Shown: positions 52,603 through 63,957 of the stretch, one piece after another
Position numbering within the stretch: position 1 is the first letter of the stretch
Layout: every line of letters begins with the position of its first letter
From: Mangrovicoccus sp. HB161399
Lineage (GTDB): Bacteria; Pseudomonadota; Alphaproteobacteria; Rhodobacterales; Rhodobacteraceae
DNA: 64,000 nucleotides
Assembly: GCF_013184745.1 (NCBI RefSeq)
Contig: NZ_JAATVU010000027.1
Span: 1 to 64,000 of the forward strand
Direction of reading: 5' to 3'
The notes under the pieces: generated by a model
The model's database searches: none
What the model was told of the DNA's origin: nothing
Seen by the model: the letters and a program-made list of their open reading frames with translations, nothing else
Made by a program: the position numbers and the translations under genes

Positions 52603-52606
<4 letters not shown>
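51341..52606 (-). CDS. proA: gamma-glutamyl phosphate reductase
   Basis: 421 residues. Second step of proline synthesis, NADPH-dependent. Aldehyde-dehydrogenase-like fold with the catalytic Cys in [34 protein letters not shown] and GGKGLVGLV are typical. The start overlaps the proB stop by 4 bp. Confidence 0.97.
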
Positions 52607-54785
<2,179 letters not shown>

Positions 54786-54844
54786 TCAAGCCTCGGGAGC
54801 GGCATTTTCGCGCGGCCGGGCGACTCGTGCCGCGCGGCCGCAGG

Positions 54845-55375
54845 TTACAGCGGGACCGATCCCGGGGCCAGATCCGCAGGGCGCGCCTGCCAGGCGGCCG
54901 GGTCCAGTTCGAAGCAGCGGATCTCCACAGGTGTGCCCCAGTATTCGCTCCGCGCGACGTCGCAGCCGGTTTCCTGGAAGCCAAGCTTCGCCAGCACGCG
55001 CGCGGAGGCATCGTTGCCCAGATGGACATCCGCCCGGACCCGACCGCCGCCTTGGCGGAAATGCAGGCCGACCAGCGCATCCGCGGCCTCGGTCGCAATC
55101 CCCTGCCCCCAGGCCCCGGGCCGCAGCCAGTAGCCCAGCGGACCGGTCAGCGAGACCGAGCCCAGCGGCGCGCCGTCCCGTTCGATGATCCGGCGCATCG
55201 GCAGGGTCGCGCTCTGCGCCACCCAGTCGGCCGCGTCTTCGGGACGGTAGGGACAGGGCACGCCGCGCAGCCATCGATGCACCTCGGGGCGCGCGATCTC
55301 GGCGAGGATCCAGCCCTCGTCCCCGGGCCGCGCGGCACGCAGCACGAGCCGCCCGGTCCGGATCGGCGCACCCAT
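54845..55375 (-). CDS. GNAT N-acetyltransferase, RimJ-like
   Basis: 176 residues. The acetyl-CoA loop is in GAWGQGIATEAADALV; the usual RimJ/RimL text (LVLRAARPGDEGWIL, ASARVLAKLGFQETG) is present. Substrate unknown. Placed between the L27 terminator and obgE with a second GNAT gene; the two are separated by a single base (TGACATG), so they form a pair. Confidence 0.82.
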   Translation of the reverse strand: MGAPIRTGRLVLRAARPGDEGWILAEIARPEVHRWLRGVPCPYRPEDAADWVAQSATLPMRRIIERDGAPLGSVSLTGPLGYWLRPGAWGQGIATEAADALVGLHFRQGGGRVRADVHLGNDASARVLAKLGFQETGCDVARSEYWGTPVEIRCFELDPAAWQARPADLAPGSVPL

Positions 55376-55376
55376 G

Positions 55377-55925
55377 TCAGGCGGCGGGCTTCAGCCGCTT
55401 GAGGTAGGTCCAGGTCTGGACCATGCGGTTCTGGGCGACGCAGAAGGCCTCGGCATCGCCGATATATTCGAAGCCGGCATGCATCAGCACCCGCGCGCTC
55501 TGCGGGTTGCTCTGGAAGACCGAAGCATAGATGGTGTCGAGATCGAGCGGATTGGACTCCAGCAGCGTCTCCACCGCCTCGGACGCGTAGCCCGCGTTCC
55601 AGAAGGCGGGACCGACCCAATAGGTGACCTCGGCCTTGCCCGCATCGATCCGCTCCAGCGTGACGATGCCCAGAAGCTCGCTCAGACCCTCGCGGCTGCC
55701 GTCGAGAACCCAGACCTCCTCCGTCCGGGCCGGCGACATGGCGCGCGTGATGAAGGCCTCGGCCGCGCCGGGCGGCAGCGGATGCGGGATCGAGGTGGTC
55801 ATGCTCGCCACACGCGCATCCCCGGCATAGAGCGCCCAGAGCCCCGCATCGGACGGCCGGACCGGCCGCAGGTCGAAGCGGGCCGCCCGGAGCACCCGCG
55901 GGGCGTCGAGAGTCGTTTGTTCCAT
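55377..55925 (-). CDS. GNAT N-acetyltransferase, RimJ-like (second)
   Basis: 182 residues, same family: FDLRPVRPSDAGLWALYAG, WVGPAFWNAGYASEAVETLL and NPQSARVLMHAGFEYIG. GGGAGG precedes the ATG. It is upstream of the other GNAT. Pairs of GNATs between rpmA and obgE are usual in Rhodobacterales; they might modify ribosomal proteins, which is inference only. Confidence 0.82.
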   Translation of the reverse strand: MEQTTLDAPRVLRAARFDLRPVRPSDAGLWALYAGDARVASMTTSIPHPLPPGAAEAFITRAMSPARTEEVWVLDGSREGLSELLGIVTLERIDAGKAEVTYWVGPAFWNAGYASEAVETLLESNPLDLDTIYASVFQSNPQSARVLMHAGFEYIGDAEAFCVAQNRMVQTWTYLKRLKPAA

Positions 55926-56024
55926 CTTGTCCTCCCATCGGTCCGCGATGCGGACCGGGCGCCGGACCGGCCGGCGCAGTGCCCCCGCCGGAAATCTGGC
56001 GCAAGTCTGTTAACGCCCGGCTAC

Positions 56025-56060
56025 CAAAAGCGAAGGGGACCGGCGTTTCCGCCGATCCCC
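56025..56060 (-). terminator. Rho-independent terminator after rplU-rpmA
   Basis: On the minus strand GGGGATCGGCG pairs with CGCCGGTCCCC (one G-U) around a GAAA tetraloop, followed by TTCGCTTTT. It begins 26 bp after the rpmA stop. Confidence 0.9.
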
Positions 56061-56086
56061 CTGCCTGTCTCGTTGCCGGGTCCGGC

Positions 56087-56356
56087 TTACTCGGCGGCTT
56101 CCGCCACCGGAAGGACCGAAATGAAGGTCCGGCCCTTGAGGCCCTTGTGGAAGGTCACCTTGCCTTCGGCAGTCGCGAAGATGGTGTGATCCTTGCCGAG
56201 ACCGACATTCTCGCCCGGCCACCACTGGGTGCCGCGCTGGCGCGCGATGATGTTGCCGGGGATGACGGCTTCGCCGCCGAATTTCTTGATGCCGAGGCGG
56301 CGGCCGATGGAGTCGCGACCGTTACGGGATGAACCGCCAGCTTTCTTGTGTGCCAT
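56087..56356 (-). CDS. rpmA: 50S ribosomal protein L27
   Basis: 89 residues, normal length. [20 protein letters not shown] is the conserved N-terminus that reaches the peptidyl-transferase centre; no N-terminal propeptide of the firmicute type. It lies 24 bp after rplU, and a strong terminator follows. Confidence 0.98.
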   Translation of the reverse strand: MAHKKAGGSSRNGRDSIGRRLGIKKFGGEAVIPGNIIARQRGTQWWPGENVGLGKDHTIFATAEGKVTFHKGLKGRTFISVLPVAEAAE

Positions 56357-56380
56357 GGGGAGGTACTCCTCGTGCTTCGG

Positions 56381-56710
56381 TTATTCCGCGGCGACGCCGG
56401 CGGGGATGATTTCGGTGATCTTCACCTGGGTCAGCTTCTGGCGGTGACCGCGGGTGCGCTTCGACGAGTGCTTACGACGGCGCTTGACGAAGGAGATGAC
56501 CTTGTCCGCCTTGACCTGCTCGACGACTTCGGCCTTGACGACCGCGCCTTCGACGAGCGGCGCGCCGATCACCAGCTCATCGCCGCCGATCATGAGAACT
56601 TCGTTGAACTGGACGGTTTCGCCAGCGGAGGCGGTCAGCTTCTCGATGCGCAGAACGTCGCCGTTCTGGACCCGGTACTGCTTGCCGCCGGTCTTGAGGA
56701 CCGCAAACAT
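56381..56710 (-). CDS. rplU: 50S ribosomal protein L21
   Basis: 109 residues from the ATG at 56710 ([18 protein letters not shown]). The conserved core is followed by [23 protein letters not shown]. An upstream in-frame ATG at 56740 would add 10 residues not seen in the family. The first gene of rplU-rpmA. Confidence 0.97.
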   Translation of the reverse strand: MFAVLKTGGKQYRVQNGDVLRIEKLTASAGETVQFNEVLMIGGDELVIGAPLVEGAVVKAEVVEQVKADKVISFVKRRRKHSSKRTRGHRQKLTQVKITEIIPAGVAAE

Positions 56711-56873
56711 GTGTCTACCCTTTTTCGGTTTCGCGTCCATAGGTCCCGCAGAGCGGCGTTCATGCGTTTCCGCACCATCGGACGGCGTGCCTTACGGCTG
56801 TGAAATTCCCGCCAGGCTGACGGGAAGCCGCCTGATGCCGCAAAACACCCCCGATGTCAAGCGCGGGCCAGGG

Positions 56874-57692
56874 TCACAAATCCTCGGAGGTCATCATTCC
56901 TCCCAAGGCCTTGCCGGTCGCGTAGGAGGTCTCCAGGAACATCCTGTCGAAGGCCGAGAACAGCGCCGCGTTGAAGGCCTGCCCGGCACCGCTTTCGCTG
57001 AAGGCGATGTAGGCGTCGAGTTCGGCGGGGTCCAGCGGCGCATAGGCCAGCGCGGCGAAGGAGTAGACCCAGTCGGTGGTGGATTCGCGGATCTCGGGCT
57101 CCTGCGCCATCACATCGCCCAGCGGATCGCCCTGTCCGGCCGTGCCCATCCCTTCGCCCAGCCCGTCGAGGAAGGCGATGTTGGCATTGAGCGCCCCGGC
57201 CACGTTCGAATCGATCAGCCCGTTGACCTCGACGAAGCGGGCCACCTGGCCGTAGAACGGCGCGCCCTCGGCCTCGAGCTGCTCCACCCTGGCAAGGCTG
57301 GCCTCTTCCACCCCGTCCTCCAGCAGCGCGCGGCGGGCGGAAATCTCGAGCTCGACGATGCGCCCGCCCTGCGGCGAGGAGAAGAAGGCCAGCACCGCCT
57401 CCGCCTCCTCCGGATCCAGCCGGGCAGACACGGCGTCCATCAGCTGCGGCTCCCAGGCTGCGGGGCTGTTGATCGCATCGACGATGCGCGACCATCCGGC
57501 GCCGCCGCGGCCCTGCAGCATGGAGGCGTCGAGCTCCTCGCCATGGCGGCGGCTTTCCTCCGCCATGATGTCCAGGAGCTCGCCGATCCGCACGGCATCG
57601 AAGATGCCCCGGGCGGAGACGCCGGATTGGGCCCAGGCGAAGACGGGCAGAGCCGCGGCCAGAAGGGCGGTGGACAGCATGCGTCCGAACAT
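56874..57692 (-). CDS. DUF2059-like secreted protein
   Basis: 272 residues with a signal peptide (FGRMLSTALLAAALPVFAWA, cleaved near 22). Helical mature protein: EEAEAVLAFFSSPQGGRIVELEIS and DAYIAFSESGAGQAFNAALFSAFDRMF are two copies of the DUF2059-type pattern (residues about 90-125 and 215-255). Probably periplasmic; function unknown. AGGAGGT 9 nt before the ATG fixes the start. Confidence 0.8.
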   Translation of the reverse strand: MFGRMLSTALLAAALPVFAWAQSGVSARGIFDAVRIGELLDIMAEESRRHGEELDASMLQGRGGAGWSRIVDAINSPAAWEPQLMDAVSARLDPEEAEAVLAFFSSPQGGRIVELEISARRALLEDGVEEASLARVEQLEAEGAPFYGQVARFVEVNGLIDSNVAGALNANIAFLDGLGEGMGTAGQGDPLGDVMAQEPEIRESTTDWVYSFAALAYAPLDPAELDAYIAFSESGAGQAFNAALFSAFDRMFLETSYATGKALGGMMTSEDL

Positions 57693-57829
57693 GGGCGGGA
57701 ACCTCCTGCAACTCCGCCCGAGGATAGGCCCGCGCGCCCCGGGGCGACAAGTTTTCAGGCAGGCGAATTTTCTGCTTCTTTCCCTCTTGCAGCTCCCGCG
57801 GCGTTTCTTTAAGCAGCCGCACACTGACT

Positions 57830-57920
57830 GGAGAGGTGCCGGAGTGGTCGAACGGGGCGGATTCGAAATCCGTTGACCCCCTCTGGGGGTCCCAGGGTTC
57901 GAATCCCTGTCTCTCCGCCA
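57830..57920 (+). tRNA. tRNA-Ser (anticodon CGA)
   Basis: 91 nt including encoded CCA. Acceptor GGAGAGG/CTCTCC-type pairing, anticodon stem CGGA/TCCG with loop TTCGAAA (anticodon CGA), long class-II variable arm (GACCCCCTCTGGGGGTC) and T-arm GGTTCGAATCC. It decodes UCG, a frequent codon in this GC-rich genome. Confidence 0.96.
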
Positions 57921-58001
57921 GTTAACCTCCTGATCTTCAGGACGAAACTGGAACGGTTCAGATGCGGGCGGCGGACGCAGGTCCTGCCGCCCGACTGCTT
58001 T

Positions 58002-58787
58002 TCAGCCCACCGCCGCGCGATAGAGATGCCAAGTTGCGTGGCCCAGGACCGGCAGCACCACGAGCAGCCCCAGGAACATCGGAACCATCGCCGCCAGGAG
58101 CGCCACCGCCACGATTCCCGCCCAGGCGAACATCGTGCGGGGATTCTTCTTCACCGCTTCCAGGCTGGTCAGGATCGCCGTGACGTAATCCACCTCGCGG
58201 TCGATCAGCATCGGCATGCCGAACACCGTCACCGCGAAGAGAAGCGCCGCCAGCGCGCCGCCGAGCGCCAGCTCCATCGCGATCAGCATCAGCCCGTTCA
58301 TCGACAGGAACACCTCCCAGGAAGTGAAGACGTTGACCATCGTCATCTTGCCGAGGAACAGCGCGAAGAGCATGTGGGCCATGAAGATCCAGATTATGAA
58401 GATGCCCATCACCAGCACTGCCAGCGAGGGGATCTGCCGCCCGGTCTCGCGCCGCATCACGCCGAGCACCCCCGGCCAGTCGAGCGGCTCGCCCTGCTCC
58501 AGCCTGCGGCTGACCTCGTAGATGCCCACCGCCGCGAAGGGACCGATCAGCGGAAACCCGAAGGCCGCGAGGATGAGCCAGTAGCTCTGCCCGGTGATCT
58601 CGGTGACCGCGTACATCGCGATGCCGCCGAGCGCGTAGACCAGCCCGAAGAACAGGCCGAAGGCGGGCGCCGCCCTGAAATCGTCCCAGCCCCGGCCCAG
58701 GCACTGGCGCACCACCGGCCAGCTGACCGGCCTCAGCTCCGGCGCTCCGTGCGGCAGGGGTCCCCCCTGCATCTCCATGTGTGTCAT
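58002..58787 (-). CDS. DUF2189 integral membrane protein
   Basis: 261 residues with about six transmembrane segments. DUF2189 features: LGRGWDDFRAAPAFGLFFGLVYALGG near the N-terminus, GIYEVSRRLEQGEPLDW after the second helix pair, and VTAILTSLEAVKKNPRTM before the last pair. Function unknown. GGGAGG 7 nt before the ATG at 58787. It stands alone. Confidence 0.85.
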   Translation of the reverse strand: MTHMEMQGGPLPHGAPELRPVSWPVVRQCLGRGWDDFRAAPAFGLFFGLVYALGGIAMYAVTEITGQSYWLILAAFGFPLIGPFAAVGIYEVSRRLEQGEPLDWPGVLGVMRRETGRQIPSLAVLVMGIFIIWIFMAHMLFALFLGKMTMVNVFTSWEVFLSMNGLMLIAMELALGGALAALLFAVTVFGMPMLIDREVDYVTAILTSLEAVKKNPRTMFAWAGIVAVALLAAMVPMFLGLLVVLPVLGHATWHLYRAAVG

Positions 58788-59011
58788 GCATTACCTCCCG
58801 TTGATCCGTCCGCGCGGCGCTCAACCGTCTGTGCGGTTTTGCCACAGCGTTTGCGGGAATCGGCGCGCATGTCAAATGGTCTGCGACGCCCCGCCACATA
58901 TAAATACCGGAATGCGTTACCCCCCGCGTCATGTTCATGGCTCAGGAAAGGGTGTAGACTCGCCTTGCTCCATTTCCGGATGCAAGCCCTTCAATTTCGG
59001 GAGGCAAAGCC

Positions 59012-60358
59012 ATGAGCGTTGTCCAGACCTATTCGGCTATCGGCTACACGTCATTTTCCACGGTCTACGACGGCCTTTTTCCCCAATCCGTGACCTTGTC
59101 CTACATCGAAGGCGCGGACCTGCCGGACGACACGTCCACGGCGGCCACCATCGCGCCGGACAGCCCCGGATACGGCACCGTCGATCCCGGCGATGACTGG
59201 GACTGGTACGGCGTTTCCGTGGAATCCGGCTATCTCTACAGCTTCTTCCTGACCGGCGATGACGGCAGCGCGGCGCCGCTGGAGGACCCGTATCTCTATC
59301 TCTACGATTCCTCCGGCAGCTACCTGGCCGAGAACGACGACTGGGACGGGCTCGATTCCCGCGTCAGCTACGTGGCGGACTATACCGGGACGGTCTATGT
59401 CGCGGCCGGTTCCTTCTCGGACTATACTGGCGGGTACGTGCTCAGCATGGCCGACCCCGCGACGCCGCCCTCGGATGCCGACGACTTCATCGAGGGCACC
59501 GCGGGCGCCGACGAGCTCTACGGGCTCGGCGGCGATGACACGATCTACGGCTACCAGGATTCCGACTGGCTCGACGGCGGCGACGGCGCCGACGAGATCC
59601 ATGGCGGCGCGGGCAGCGACACCATCCTTGGCGGCGCGCAATGGGACGTGATCGATGCGGGGCTCGGCAGCGACGACGTCTATGGCGGCTTCGGCTCGGA
59701 CCTTGTCCATCTCGGCGACGGCGACGACTACTACGACGACACCTGGCAGGACGGCGCAAACGGCCGCGACACCGTCAATGGCGAGTCGGGCAGCGACTAC
59801 ATCTACACCGGCGGCGGCAATGACCTGATCTTCGGCGGCAGCGGCTTCGACCAGATCGATGGCGGCGACGGTGACGACCGGGTCCATGGCGGGCTGAACC
59901 GCGACATCGTCTATGCCGGATACGGCGACGACACGGTCTGGGGCGGCGGCGGCCGAGACCAGGTCTATCTGGACGAGGGCAACAACGTCTTCTGGGACGG
60001 CGGACAGATGGGCTGGCTCGGCGGCGACTATGTCGAGGCCGGGTCCGGCAAGGACGCGTTCCATATCGGCGGCGGCAATGACACCGTGATCGGCGGCGGC
60101 GGTGTCGACCGCTTCATCTTCGCCGAGGACAGCGAATACGACGAGATCTGGGATTTCGAGAACGGCACCGACCTGATAGATGTCTCCGCCTGGGGCGTGA
60201 CCGGCTTCGAAGAGCTGACCGTCATCGGCGACGGCTGGGGCGGCGTCGAGATCTACCGGGCCTCGGACATGGCCGACGTGATCTACGCCACCGATTGGTG
60301 GAACGAGCTGTCGGCCTCCGATTTCGACGCGAGCGACTTCGTCTTCGCCGCCGCGTGA
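59012..60358 (+). CDS. RTX calcium-binding secreted protein with PPC domain
   Basis: 448 residues, very acidic, no Sec or Tat signal. Residues about 30-150 resemble a bacterial pre-peptidase C-terminal (PPC) beta domain (DWDWYGVSVESGYLYSFFL). From about 155 to 370 come GGxGxDxux-type nonapeptide repeats (GGDDTIYGYQDSDWLDGG, GGDGDDRVHGG) that bind calcium. The end DLIDVSAWGVTGFEELTV is typical of serralysin-like type I secretion regions. No protease motif is present. GGGAGG before the ATG. The paralog follows 120 bp later, after a hairpin. Confidence 0.88.
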   Translation: MSVVQTYSAIGYTSFSTVYDGLFPQSVTLSYIEGADLPDDTSTAATIAPDSPGYGTVDPGDDWDWYGVSVESGYLYSFFLTGDDGSAAPLEDPYLYLYDSSGSYLAENDDWDGLDSRVSYVADYTGTVYVAAGSFSDYTGGYVLSMADPATPPSDADDFIEGTAGADELYGLGGDDTIYGYQDSDWLDGGDGADEIHGGAGSDTILGGAQWDVIDAGLGSDDVYGGFGSDLVHLGDGDDYYDDTWQDGANGRDTVNGESGSDYIYTGGGNDLIFGGSGFDQIDGGDGDDRVHGGLNRDIVYAGYGDDTVWGGGGRDQVYLDEGNNVFWDGGQMGWLGGDYVEAGSGKDAFHIGGGNDTVIGGGGVDRFIFAEDSEYDEIWDFENGTDLIDVSAWGVTGFEELTVIGDGWGGVEIYRASDMADVIYATDWWNELSASDFDASDFVFAAA

Positions 60359-60389
60359 TCCGGGGCGGACGCCCGGCGCCCGCCCACCT

Positions 60390-60415
60390 GGCCCGCCGCG
60401 CGGATGCGGCGGGCC
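60390..60415 (+). terminator. hairpin between the two RTX genes
   Basis: GGCCCGCCGC (60390-60399) is exactly complementary to GCGGCGGGCC (60406-60415), loop 6 nt, 32 bp after the first RTX stop. No T-run follows, so termination efficiency is uncertain. Confidence 0.5.
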
Positions 60416-60478
60416 CGTAGCCTGCCAGTTCCGAGTGCACCTGTTCAACGCATTGCGGAAGACCCGCGGAGGTCCGTC

Positions 60479-61579
60479 ATGGCACGCAATTCCTTCACCC
60501 TCACAACCTTCCCCGTTCCGGAGACGTTCGATCTGCTGATCCCGGAACTGGCGGAAACCGCGGCAGCCCCGACCGGCGGCGACGACTTTCTCGAGGGCAC
60601 CGACGCCGCCGACACCATTGACGGGCTCGCGGGAAACGACACGATCCTCGGCCTGGCCGGGGATGACGAGCTCGCCGGCGGCGCAGGCCGGGATTCCATT
60701 TCCGGCGGACCGGATGACGACCTGATCTCCGGCGGCGCCGAATGGGACACGATCGATGCCGGAGACGGCCATGACACGGTCAACGGCGGCTTCGGCGCGG
60801 ATCTCGTCTACCTGGGGGTTGGCGCGGATTTCTACGAGGACACCGACCAGGACGGCGCCAACGGCCGCGACACCGTCTACGGCGGCGACAATCTCGACAA
60901 CATCGACACCGGCGGCGGCAATGACTTGGTCCATGGCGGCGATGGCGACGACGTGATCTCCGGCGGCGACGGCAACGACCGGCTCTACGGCGACGACGGC
61001 ATCGACCGCATATACGGCGGGGACGGCGACGACACCCTGTTCGGCGGCCTGGGGGTCGACGCGCTCTACGGCGGAGACGGCAATGACCGCATCTTCGGCG
61101 GCATGTATCAGGACAGCAGCCACGGCGGCGCGGGCAACGACACCGTATTTGGCAGCGGCGGCCCGGACATTGCCTATCTCGACGAGGGCGACGACCTGTT
61201 CCTAGACGGCCCGCAGACCGGGCGCCTGGGACGCGACATGGTCTATGGCGGCGACGGCGACGACACGATCGGGTTCGGCGGCGGCGACGACTTCGCCATC
61301 GGCGGCGCCGGAGCGGATCTGTTCATCGTGGCGGCAGAGAACGGCCACGACCAGATCTACGGCTGGGAAAGCGGCACCGACCGCATCGACATTTCCGCCT
61401 GGGGCGTGGCCGGGATCGATGACCTCGTCTTCTCGAAGCCCGACACCGACAACGTGTACCGCGTCAGCATCGACATCTACGCTGAGGGAGATCCGGAAAA
61501 CAGCCTGAACATCCGCGTGGACAACGACTTCGACCTGACGGCGGAGTTCTTCTCGGCCGAAGACTTCATCTTCGCCTGA
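60479..61579 (+). CDS. RTX calcium-binding secreted protein (paralog)
   Basis: 366 residues, no export signal at the N-terminus. RTX repeats run from about 35 to 300 (GGDDFLEGTDAADTIDG, GGDGDDVISGGDGNDRLYGDDG). The middle shares long text with the first RTX protein, such as a YEDTDQDGANGRDTVYGG segment versus YDDTWQDGANGRDTVNGE, and the end RIDISAWGVAGIDDLVF matches its C-terminus. The PPC domain of the first is missing. GGAGG 8 nt before the ATG at 60479. Probably secreted by a type I system encoded elsewhere. Confidence 0.88.
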   Translation: MARNSFTLTTFPVPETFDLLIPELAETAAAPTGGDDFLEGTDAADTIDGLAGNDTILGLAGDDELAGGAGRDSISGGPDDDLISGGAEWDTIDAGDGHDTVNGGFGADLVYLGVGADFYEDTDQDGANGRDTVYGGDNLDNIDTGGGNDLVHGGDGDDVISGGDGNDRLYGDDGIDRIYGGDGDDTLFGGLGVDALYGGDGNDRIFGGMYQDSSHGGAGNDTVFGSGGPDIAYLDEGDDLFLDGPQTGRLGRDMVYGGDGDDTIGFGGGDDFAIGGAGADLFIVAAENGHDQIYGWESGTDRIDISAWGVAGIDDLVFSKPDTDNVYRVSIDIYAEGDPENSLNIRVDNDFDLTAEFFSAEDFIFA

Positions 61580-61622
61580 GGGACAGGCGCGGGCCGGGCG
61601 CGGGGCCGTTCAGGCCCCCGCC

Positions 61623-62363
61623 TCACTCTTCGCCGCCGCCGTCCTCTGCCTCGATGCGTCCGCGGAAGCCGGTGGCGACCACGAATTTCTCGGAGCTGTC
61701 GGACCGGCTGGCCGACGGCTTCACATGGGCGACCTTGTCGAAGCGCTTCTTCAGGATGGACTGGAGCCCCTGCTCCGCCCCGCCTGCCAGCACCTTCGCC
61801 ACGAAGGTTCCGCCCGGCGTCAGCACATCGAAGGCCAGCTCCGCCGCGGCCTCGACCAGCGCGATGATGCGCAGGTGGTCGGTCTGCTTGTGGCCCGAGC
61901 TCGCCGCGGCCATGTCGGACATGACGACATCCGCCTCGCCGCCGAGCCACTCCTTGACCAGGTCGTCCGCGCCCTCGGACAGGAAATCGAGCTGGTGGAT
62001 ATCGGCGCCCGCGATCGGCTCGACCTCCTGCAGGTCGACGCCCAGAACGGTGCCGATGCGCTTGCCCGACTTCTCGCCGAGCGCGTTCACCCGCTGCACG
62101 GCCACCTGGCACCAGCCGCCCGGGGCGCAGCCCAGATCGACCACGCGCGCGCCGGGAACGAGAAACCGGTACTTGTCGTCAAGCTCCGAGATCTTGTAGG
62201 CGGCGCGGCCGCGGAAGCCCTCGCGCCGCGCGCGCTGGACATAGGGATCGTTGAGCTGCCGCTCCAGCCAGAGCGTGGAGCTCAGCTTGCGCCCCCGCGC
62301 CGTCTTCACCTTCACCCGCAGCTCGCGCTGTCCGCGTCCGCTGCTTCCCGGTTTCTTTGCCAC
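61623..62363 (-). CDS. rlmE: 23S rRNA (uridine-2'-O-) methyltransferase RlmE
   Basis: 246 residues of the FtsJ/RrmJ family. SAM loop [15 protein letters not shown], and the K-D-K-E tetrad fits Lys in AAYKISEL, Asp in VVMSDMA, Lys in FVAKVLAGG and Glu in SSEKFVV. It methylates U2552 of 23S rRNA late in 50S assembly. The start is GTG at 62363 with GAGGA 6 nt upstream. It begins 9 bp after the ppx stop. Confidence 0.95.
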   Translation of the reverse strand: MAKKPGSSGRGQRELRVKVKTARGRKLSSTLWLERQLNDPYVQRARREGFRGRAAYKISELDDKYRFLVPGARVVDLGCAPGGWCQVAVQRVNALGEKSGKRIGTVLGVDLQEVEPIAGADIHQLDFLSEGADDLVKEWLGGEADVVMSDMAAASSGHKQTDHLRIIALVEAAAELAFDVLTPGGTFVAKVLAGGAEQGLQSILKKRFDKVAHVKPSASRSDSSEKFVVATGFRGRIEAEDGGGEE

Positions 62364-62372
62364 GTTCGGTCC

Positions 62373-63506
62373 TCAGATCGTCTTGCCGGCCGCAAGCGCC
62401 GGCTTCGGCGTCGCAGGCTCCATCACGCCATCGGCGCGCATCTGCGCGTAAAGCAGCCCCTCGCGCAACCCCCGATCGGCCGCCAGCAGGTGATCGGTGG
62501 GCCAGGTGCGCAGCAGGGCCTGCAGGATTGCGACGCCCGGCATGATCAGCGTGTGCCGGTCGCGGCCGATCCGCGGGTCGCATCTGCGCCCCTCCGGCCC
62601 CAGCGACAGGTATTCGCGGATCACACCGTTGATCTGGTCCGAGGTCATGTCGAGCCCGTCGACCAGCCCGCGGTCGTAGCGCTTCAGCCCCAGGAAGGAG
62701 GCCGCGACCGTGGTGATCGTGCCGGAGGTGCCGACGATCTGGAATCCCTTGCGGTCATGGGGGCGGCCATAGGGGATGAAATCCTGCAGATGCTCCTCGA
62801 AATGGCAGGACATCAGGGCGAAGCAGCCGCAATCGTCCTCCACGTCGATGAACTGGTCTCGCAGAGTCGCGACGCCCAGCGGCACCGAGATCCAGTCGAC
62901 CACCCGCACCTGCCCCGTGTCCGAGGTCAGCGAGCCGCCGTGCATGTCGAGTATCGCATCGCGGCGGCGCACCGGCGCCACCTCGGACAGGTCAAGCCAG
63001 ACGAGCTCGGTCGAGCCGCCGCCGATATCGACCACCAGGAGCTGCTCGGTCTCGGGATTGACCAGCGGCGCGCAGGAGATCACGGCCAGCCGCGCCTCCT
63101 CCTCGGCGGAGATCACGTCGAGGCAGAGCCCCGTCTCGCGCCGGACGGTCTCAATGAAGGATTTCGAGTTCGAGGCCCGGCGGCAGGCCTCGGTCGCGAC
63201 CAGCCGCATCCGGCGGACGTTGTGCTGGTTCAGCTTCCTGCGGCAGATCCGCAGCGCGTTGATGGTGCGCTGGATGGCCGGACGGGACAGCCGTCCGCTC
63301 CCTTCGAGGCCGATGCCGAGCTGCACCGCCTTGGAAAAGCTGTCGATGACGTCCAGTCCGCCGAGCCGCGGCTGGGCAAGTAGCATGCGGCAACTGTTTG
63401 TTCCCAGGTCGAGGGCCGCATAGACCTCGTCCCGGTTGTCATGGGGAACCGGTGGCGCCGCTGACCTGCGCGCCAGCCCGGAAACCCCGGTCGGCTTGGG
63501 CGGCAT
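62373..63506 (-). CDS. Ppx/GppA-family phosphatase
   Basis: 377 residues. The actin-like ATPase fold of exopolyphosphatase and pppGpp phosphatase: AALDLGTNSCRMLLAQ, VVDIGGGSTELVWLD and GTSGTITTVAASFLGL. It degrades polyphosphate or pppGpp; length without the C-terminal HD-like domain favours the shorter group. GGAGG sits 5 nt before the ATG at 63506; in-frame ATGs at 63509 and 63524 are alternatives. It forms a pair with rlmE, as in many alphaproteobacteria. Confidence 0.9.
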   Translation of the reverse strand: MPPKPTGVSGLARRSAAPPVPHDNRDEVYAALDLGTNSCRMLLAQPRLGGLDVIDSFSKAVQLGIGLEGSGRLSRPAIQRTINALRICRRKLNQHNVRRMRLVATEACRRASNSKSFIETVRRETGLCLDVISAEEEARLAVISCAPLVNPETEQLLVVDIGGGSTELVWLDLSEVAPVRRRDAILDMHGGSLTSDTGQVRVVDWISVPLGVATLRDQFIDVEDDCGCFALMSCHFEEHLQDFIPYGRPHDRKGFQIVGTSGTITTVAASFLGLKRYDRGLVDGLDMTSDQINGVIREYLSLGPEGRRCDPRIGRDRHTLIMPGVAILQALLRTWPTDHLLAADRGLREGLLYAQMRADGVMEPATPKPALAAGKTI

Positions 63507-63634
63507 CATTGCCTCCGATGTCATAAGTTGGTCACGAATCTAGTCGCCAACTGGTCACGTTGCAAGCATGCAACGGGTCAACTGTCGTGTTATCGGCTGT
63601 TTTCGCTCCGGAAACCGGGGCCGCGGGCACTTGC

Positions 63635-63940
63635 CTATTCCTCGCGCTCGGTCGTGAAGGCCAGCGGATAGCCCTGTTCGCGCCCCATCTCGGTCCCGGC
63701 CAGCGCCTTGGTCTCGGCCACTTCGCGGGTGAAGACCGCAACCACCGCGGCACCGCGCCGATGCGCGGCCATCATCACTGCCAGCGCCTCGGATTCGGTC
63801 ATCCGGAACACCGCCATCAGCACGCAGGTGACGAAGTCCCGCGGCGTGAAGTCGTCATTCAGCAGGATCACCTTGTAGAGCTTCGGCCGCTCGGCCTTGG
63901 CCTTAGGCTTCGCCTTGGCCAGAAATTCGGTCTCTTCCAT
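63635..63940 (-). CDS. clpS: ATP-dependent Clp protease adaptor ClpS (copy 2)
   Basis: 101 residues. Core PKLYKVILLNDDFTPRDFVTCVLMAVFRMTESEA, then AHRRGAAVVAVFTREVAET. The degron-pocket LNDDFTP is kept, but the following helix differs from copy 1 (VTCVLMAVF versus VVHVLERFF) and MLTVHKKG becomes MMAAHRRG, so target preference probably differs. The N-terminal tail is short and Lys/Ala-rich. GGGAG 9 nt before the ATG. Confidence 0.93.
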   Translation of the reverse strand: MEETEFLAKAKPKAKAERPKLYKVILLNDDFTPRDFVTCVLMAVFRMTESEALAVMMAAHRRGAAVVAVFTREVAETKALAGTEMGREQGYPLAFTTEREE

Positions 63941-63957
63941 CTTCGGGGTCTCCCGGC

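Noticed and set aside
59051-61123. A 690-codon minus-strand frame opposite the RTX genes
   Set aside because: Its repeats are the complement of the RTX calcium repeats. The plus-strand proteins have clear ribosome sites and known motifs.
59480-61330. Regular short repeats suggestive of a CRISPR or satellite array
   Set aside because: They are in-frame GGxGxD codon repeats of RTX proteins, with no constant repeat and spacer pattern.
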